Source: Fen-178 sp963722575 (GTDB lineage Bacteria > Acidobacteriota > Terriglobia > Bryobacterales > Bryobacteraceae). From it: DNA of 64,000 bases. The position numbers and the translations under genes are program-made. The notes beneath the pieces were generated by a model. That model was not told the DNA's origin, did no database searches, and worked only from the letters and a program-made list of their open reading frames with translations. The stretch spans positions 1,426,001 to 1,490,000 of the forward strand of contig CAVRNR010000022.1 of NCBI GenBank assembly GCA_963722575.1, given 5' to 3'. Positions 59,816 through 64,000 of the stretch are shown in pieces (the stretch's first letter is position 1; the number at the start of each line of letters is the position of its first letter).

Positions 59816-60523
59816 ATGAGTCGATTACTCGAAAACAAGTTGATCTTCGCCGCGGTGCTTGCATTGTTCGCGCTGGCTTGTGCGTCGAACGCTCTTCAGG
59901 GCACCGGTGTGCCGGTTCACAGTCATCCAACGCTGGCGGAGCCGGTGAACGTTGCGCAGGGTCCCATCATCCCGCCCGATCCATGGGATGGGAACGTCAC
60001 CATTGCGCAGGGTCCCATCATCCCGCCCGATCCATGGGATGGGAACGTCACCATTGCGCAGGGTCCCATCATCCCGCCCGATCCATGGGATGGGAACGTC
60101 ACCGTTGCGCAGGGTCCCATCATCCCGCCCGATCCATGGGACGGGAACGTCACCGTTGCGCAGGGTCCCATCATCCCGCCCGATCCATGGGATGGGAACG
60201 TCACCATTGCGCAGGGTCCCATCATCCCGCCCGATCCATGGGATGGGAACGTCACCATTGCGCAGGGTCCCATCATCCCGCCCGATCCATGGGATGGGAA
60301 CGTCACCATTGCGCAGGGTCCCATCATCCCGCCCGATCCATGGGATGGGAACGTCACCATTGCGCAGGGTCCCATCATCCCGCCCGATCCATGGGATGGG
60401 AACGTCACCATTGCGCAGGGTCCCATCATCCCGCCCGATCCATGGGATGGGAACGTCACCATTGCGCAGGGTCCCATCATCCCGCCCGATCCATGGGACG
60501 GAAATCTTTCGGTCACCGCATAG
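59816..60523 (+). CDS. Secreted protein of eleven tandem 17-residue repeats (PPDPWDGN)
   Basis: A 235-residue protein. The start ATG at 59816 has AAGGAG seven bases before it. A signal peptide (LIFAAVLALFALACA; Cys near 22) precedes a 20-residue spacer, then eleven copies of VTIAQGPIIPPDPWDGN (17 residues, first copy lacking two), ending with LSVTA. Only Val/Ile at one position changes. The DNA units are almost identical too, so the array is recent or homogenised. Pro, Trp, Asp and Gly dominate; there is no Lys, Arg or Cys in the array. It might be a surface-exposed linker, adhesin or a repetitive peptide precursor. No family is recognised. A membrane protein gene follows 56 bases later. Confidence 0.85.
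   Translation: MSRLLENKLIFAAVLALFALACASNALQGTGVPVHSHPTLAEPVNVAQGPIIPPDPWDGNVTIAQGPIIPPDPWDGNVTIAQGPIIPPDPWDGNVTVAQGPIIPPDPWDGNVTVAQGPIIPPDPWDGNVTIAQGPIIPPDPWDGNVTIAQGPIIPPDPWDGNVTIAQGPIIPPDPWDGNVTIAQGPIIPPDPWDGNVTIAQGPIIPPDPWDGNVTIAQGPIIPPDPWDGNLSVTA
59951..60505. repeat. 51-bp tandem repeat array, eleven copies
   Basis: The unit begins GTTGCGCAGGGTCCCATCAT and has 51 bases. Copies differ at the first base (G or A) and by GAT/GAC in two units; only the last copy's final bases diverge further. Because 51 is divisible by three and no stop occurs, long open frames appear in several other frames too; they are not genes. Confidence 0.95.
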
Positions 60524-60579
60524 TCACCGCAAAAAAATCCCACGATACAAGGAGTCGCCCGGCCTAGAATTGAAGTTGG

Positions 60580-61281
60580 ATGCGCTTCGCGATTCAACTC
60601 TGCGGTCTGATGATCGGGCTTCCTCTTCAGCTCCTCATCATCGGCACGCTGCTGCGCGGCGGCTACCGGCGCTTTCCATTCCTTTTCGCGTACGTGGTCG
60701 GCGACTTCCTGACCACAGTGGTCGATGTTCCGTCGGCTGTGGGTTATCGCCGCGGCATGCAGGGGGCCGCGTTTGCCTTCCCCGGTGTTTATTGGTTCAA
60801 CGCAGTGGTTATGCAGGTTCTGGTCTATGCGGTGGTCATGAGCCTGATCTATCAGGCGACGGGCCAGCTCCGGTCGCGCCGCATCGTGCGCGTTTCATTG
60901 ATTGCAGGCGCCATCCTATTCGCCGGCATTTCGTTCCTGATTCATCGGAATCCGGCGCTGAACACGGGGTCGTTCATGGCTCCCTGGACCCGCGACCTGA
61001 GCTTCTGTTCCGCGATTCTCGATATGGCGCTGTGGGCGATGCTGATCGCTTCGCGCGAAAAGGACCACCGGCTGCTTCTGCTGAGCGGCGGCTTGGGCAT
61101 CCAGTTCACCGGAGAGGCTATCGGTACGTCCATTGTCCAGCTCGCCCTGCGCACCCGCTCCCGAGCACTGTCTTTCTCGGGAGGCGTCGTGATGATGCTG
61201 GCCGATCTCATGTTCCTGTACATCTGGTGGCAGGCCCTGCGGACGGCGCCGGTGCGCCGGCAACCCAGTGTTACTCTTTGA
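60580..61281 (+). CDS. Integral membrane protein of unknown function
   Basis: A 233-residue protein with about seven hydrophobic segments (LCGLMIGLPLQLLIIGTLL; FNAVVMQVLVYAVVMSLIY; VVMMLADLMFLYIWWQAL). The pattern resembles small seven-helix proteins common as hypotheticals in acidobacteria. No catalytic motif is seen. It lies 56 bases after the repeat protein and may be co-expressed with it. The stop overlaps the end of the convergent TolB gene by 11 bases. Confidence 0.6.
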   Translation: MRFAIQLCGLMIGLPLQLLIIGTLLRGGYRRFPFLFAYVVGDFLTTVVDVPSAVGYRRGMQGAAFAFPGVYWFNAVVMQVLVYAVVMSLIYQATGQLRSRRIVRVSLIAGAILFAGISFLIHRNPALNTGSFMAPWTRDLSFCSAILDMALWAMLIASREKDHRLLLLSGGLGIQFTGEAIGTSIVQLALRTRSRALSFSGGVVMMLADLMFLYIWWQALRTAPVRRQPSVTL

Positions 61282-63799
61282 GCTTCTCGGTCCAGTTGGT
61301 GACCACTGTGATGGGCGCCGCGCTGGACCACTCCATAGGCAAATTGAGCAGGAATCGCTGGCCGTCGGGTGAGACGTTGTAGAGGTTCCAGGACCCGGGA
61401 ATGGGACGGGTCTGGAACAACATGTGCGCCGTCTCGAACTGGAAATCGCCGCCGGCCGGGTGCACCGAGACCGCCATCATGCGCCCGCCGGAGGTCGTAT
61501 AGAATATCTCCGCGCCGTCGGCGCGCCAACGCGGCAGGCCGCCGCCGCCCGACGAAATCAGCCAGTACTTCCTGGTGCCCGAGGCGGCGAATTCGAAAGG
61601 TTGCACGTACACCTCGCTGCGGCCGGACTCGTCGGATTGGAACGCGAGCCATTTTCCATCCGGCGAAAGCGTCGCGTAACTTTCCGCGTTAATGGTATCC
61701 AGGACGGGTGCGGCTTTCCGGTCCGCCGTGGTAATCGCCCACACGTCCGACCGGGTGTTGGGGGTCACGACACAAAACAGAATGTACCGGCCGTCCCGAG
61801 ACCAGTCGGTAGGGTACTTGGGCAACGTGCTGGTGTAAAACAGCTCCGCCCTGCCTTCCCCGCTGCTGGGCTTCACATAGATATCGTCGACGCCCTCCGC
61901 GTTGCTGAAGTAGGCGATCTTGGAGCCATCCGGGGACCAGACGGGAGAACCTTCGTGATTGGGTGTGGATGTAAACCGGGTGGCGTTGCCGGCGGCGTCG
62001 AGGATCCACAAATTGGCGCTGACACCGTCCGGCCCCATCTTGGCTACCGCCACGCGGCTGCCATCCGGAGAGATCTTCGGGGGTCCATAATCGCCCGGTT
62101 CCGCTACTTGGCCGATCTGCTTCCCGCTCCGGTCCAGCCAGACCATCTGCTTGGTGGGCTTGCCCACGTCCTGGTACACCAGGATGCCGTTGCCCGAGAC
62201 CGAGATGGGCGCCAGCGCCATACTCCGCACGGCGCCAACGTCATCCGCCAGGGTGAAGGGGTCTCCTTTCAGGGCGAGGTTTGAAATGTCGAACGGCTGC
62301 TCCATCAGTTGGCGGTCGTGGATGAACAGCAGATAGCCGCTTTCCGCCGAGCCGCCCGCGGCCCCGCCGGAGTAAACGGCATTGGTCCCGGAGCTGAACA
62401 GGCGGTGGTATTCGGGCGGCTCGAGCGTGCCGGCGTAGACCCCCGTAGTGTCGGTCAGGTCGGTCCGCTGAAAGAAAATGAAATGCTTGTCATCGGGCAG
62501 GAACTGGGGCCAGAGATCGGAACGCTCGAATCTCGAGGAATCCAGCTTCAGGACGGGCTGCGGCTCTCCGCCATTCTCGGAGACCCGGTAGAGTCCACCG
62601 GCCAGGCTGGGTGCGAACAGGATGACGCCATTGCGGTTCCAGGTGCCGCCGCCAGGCATGGCTTCCGCGCGGCAAACGATCGCGGGAGCGCCGCCGCTGA
62701 TCCGCACCTTCTTCAACGACAGGTTGGCGAAAAACGCGATGTAATTGCTGTCCGGCGACCAGAACGGTGCGAACCCGCCCTCGGTTCCGGGAATGACGTT
62801 GGCGTGAAGCGCGTCCAGCGGCCGCAGCCAGAGCATGCGCTGGCCTTCGGGCCCGATAGCCGAGAACGTGAGAAAGCGGCCATCCGGCGATACCGAAGGC
62901 GTGCCCGGATAGCTGGTGTGCTCGGGAGGCGACAGCGCAAATCTGAGGACCGAAGCCGCGGGCCGCTGGTGCAGATACAAGCCCGCCGCCATAGAGAGGA
63001 CGGCTAACGCGATGATCACCGCCCCAGCGGCCCAGAGGCGCTGCCGCAAGGCGTCCCTGGGAACGGGCGGCTCGGGCAAGACATACGCCGGCGTGCGCGG
63101 AAGCTTGGAATCTCCGACAGGCGCCGGCGCGGCCGCCGTCCGGATTCCGGCCGGGCGCCGCGGCAGTTGGTTGGGAACCTCCGGCATGCGCTGCCACGAC
63201 CGGCCCGCCAGTTTCAGCTCGATCACGGCGTTCTGAATGCGCTGGCCGCGGCGGGCCGGGTCTTTCTCGAGACATCCGGCAATCACGGTTTCCATGGCCG
63301 CGTGGATCGGCGATTTCGCCATCAATCCCGCCACCGGCTGTTCGAGAATGGCGTCGTCCAGTTCCGCGCCCTCGCCTGGAAATGCCCGCCGCCCGCTGGC
63401 CATTTCGTAGAGCAGCGCGCCATAAGCGAACACGTCGCTGCGCCAGTCCGGCGCCTCGCCCCGCACCTGCTCCGGCGAGCGATAGGGCGCGGCGCGCTCG
63501 TCGAATCCTCGCAGCGGCGGCAGGATTCGCGCACCCGTACTGCCAATCCGCACGGAGAACGGCGACAGCCCGCCGTGAACCAGGCCGCGCAAGTGTGCCC
63601 GGTTGAGTGCGGCGCCAATCTCAATGGCGTAACGCAGCGCCTCTTCGGGAGGCAGGGGACCTCGCGCAAGTCGCTCGACCAGGAGCTCGCCCCTAACGGG
63701 ATCGTCGCTGGCAAAACCCACTTCGCTCTGGCCCACTTCGATCACCGTAGATCCACTCGGCGGAATTTCCCCCCGGGCAGCCCTTTTCGCTGCTGTCAA
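61271..63799 (-). CDS. TolB/WD40 protein with a degenerate, probably inactive kinase domain
   Basis: Up to 842 residues. The N-terminal 230 residues match the C-lobe of Ser/Thr kinases (PYRSPEQVRGEAPDWRSDVF; YGALLYEMASGRRAF; CLEKDPARRGQR). The glycine loop and catalytic Lys are missing, the HRDLKP site reads HGGLSPFSV (near 75), and no DFG is present. One helix follows (about 255-275). From 285 on there is a six-bladed beta-propeller of the TolB/WD40-like type (VSPDGRFLTFSA; WSPDSNYIAFFA; ISPDGSRVAVAK; WSPDGSKIAYFS). It may be a pseudokinase scaffold with an external sensor. The start (TTG at 63799) is uncertain; GTG codons downstream are alternatives. Confidence 0.82.
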   Translation of the reverse strand: MTAAKRAARGEIPPSGSTVIEVGQSEVGFASDDPVRGELLVERLARGPLPPEEALRYAIEIGAALNRAHLRGLVHGGLSPFSVRIGSTGARILPPLRGFDERAAPYRSPEQVRGEAPDWRSDVFAYGALLYEMASGRRAFPGEGAELDDAILEQPVAGLMAKSPIHAAMETVIAGCLEKDPARRGQRIQNAVIELKLAGRSWQRMPEVPNQLPRRPAGIRTAAAPAPVGDSKLPRTPAYVLPEPPVPRDALRQRLWAAGAVIIALAVLSMAAGLYLHQRPAASVLRFALSPPEHTSYPGTPSVSPDGRFLTFSAIGPEGQRMLWLRPLDALHANVIPGTEGGFAPFWSPDSNYIAFFANLSLKKVRISGGAPAIVCRAEAMPGGGTWNRNGVILFAPSLAGGLYRVSENGGEPQPVLKLDSSRFERSDLWPQFLPDDKHFIFFQRTDLTDTTGVYAGTLEPPEYHRLFSSGTNAVYSGGAAGGSAESGYLLFIHDRQLMEQPFDISNLALKGDPFTLADDVGAVRSMALAPISVSGNGILVYQDVGKPTKQMVWLDRSGKQIGQVAEPGDYGPPKISPDGSRVAVAKMGPDGVSANLWILDAAGNATRFTSTPNHEGSPVWSPDGSKIAYFSNAEGVDDIYVKPSSGEGRAELFYTSTLPKYPTDWSRDGRYILFCVVTPNTRSDVWAITTADRKAAPVLDTINAESYATLSPDGKWLAFQSDESGRSEVYVQPFEFAASGTRKYWLISSGGGGLPRWRADGAEIFYTTSGGRMMAVSVHPAGGDFQFETAHMLFQTRPIPGSWNLYNVSPDGQRFLLNLPMEWSSAAPITVVTNWTEKLKE

Positions 63800-63965
63800 T
63801 CAGATTCTACTATCCGCTGTGCCGAATCACAATGAACCGGCACAAAACGAAGTTCGGGCTGTACTACCCGGCGATGGTGCGCCGCTAGCACTCTCGCCCC
63901 CGCTTCGCGATGCGTGCAACGGCATTTCCCCCGAAAGAGAATGGCGTCTTTGTGTGTTGACCCTA

Positions 63966-63993
63966 TTGACACTGCCGGTGGCGCATGTACAAT
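63966..63993 (+). promoter_or_regulatory. Strong sigma-70-type promoter at the window edge
   Basis: TTGACA (63966-63971) and TACAAT (63988-63993) with a 16-base spacer. It points right, to a gene outside the window. The 166 bases before it (63800-63965) hold no gene. Confidence 0.6.
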
Positions 63994-64000
63994 CCAAAGT

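Noticed and set aside
59697..59819. A 40-codon frame ending in an ATGA overlap with the repeat-protein start
   Set aside because: No ribosome-binding site at a workable distance and no recognisable content; coincidence is likely.
59951..60505. CRISPR array
   Set aside because: The units abut with no unique spacers and form a translated frame; no cas genes are present.
59923..61382. Long open frames on both strands through the 51-bp repeats (for example 59923-60597 minus and 59952-61382 plus)
   Set aside because: A 51-base unit without stops keeps several frames open. Only the 59816 frame has a ribosome-binding site and a signal peptide.

Overview
The window is high-GC bacterial DNA from what looks like a Solibacter/Bryobacter-type acidobacterium. 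Two secreted proteins (15951-18878 and 49677-51581) end in the 'uncharacterised Solibacter' C-terminal domain I recognise as TIGR03437. There are two kinase-type proteins of the acidobacterial style, one with a TolB/WD40 sensor. Menaquinone synthesis by the futalosine route is represented by mqnD. The species assignment is inference; no rRNA or tRNA gene was seen.

Layout. 1-15914 is surface-glycan territory. It holds polytopic membrane proteins, wecE and wecD (dTDP-Fuc4NAc synthesis), several family-2 glycosyltransferases, a nucleotide-sugar dehydrogenase behind nadE, a glycosyltransferase-methyltransferase fusion, and hldA plus gmhB for activated heptose. 15951-19528 holds a secreted HEAGH-motif protein and a broken HU/IHF gene. 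19822-28808 is a nitric-oxide defence block: an ldh-cupin-hemerythrin operon, a quinol-type NO reductase, a Crp/Fnr regulator, an RIC-type iron-sulfur repair protein, NnrS, and a NapH/NosR-like membrane ferredoxin. Two promoters in this block share a 14-bp palindrome. 29030-38088 holds a penicillin-acylase-family hydrolase, a CorC-type CBS protein, an AI-2E-type permease, an outer-membrane barrel, wecB and a membrane glycosyltransferase.

38089-45100 is the accessory part: a copy of a TAEGK-type hypothetical family with a terminator-like leader, a two-gene IS91-type element (tyrosine recombinase plus HUH transposase), an ImmA/IrrE-DUF4411 pair resembling a toxin-antitoxin module, an orphan membrane-anchored protein, and gene-poor DNA full of palindromes and decayed repeats. 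45101-48444 is a tight three-gene operon: a polyprenyl-phosphate-type glycosyltransferase, a plant-RGP-like protein and a flavoprotein. 48789-58546 is mainly housekeeping and secreted proteins: mqnD, a TIGR03437 protein, an M28 peptidase, TolC, ferredoxin, a zinc-ribbon kinase and infC. 58691-63799 holds an ExeA-type ATPase, a secreted protein made of eleven 17-residue repeats that are almost identical in DNA, a membrane protein, and a TolB protein whose kinase domain has lost its catalytic residues.

The strongest leads are the 51-bp tandem-repeat secreted protein, the candidate NO operator shared by ldh and the RIC gene, the bacterial RGP-like operon, the pseudokinase-TolB protein, and a family of long intergenic palindromes that recurs through the window.
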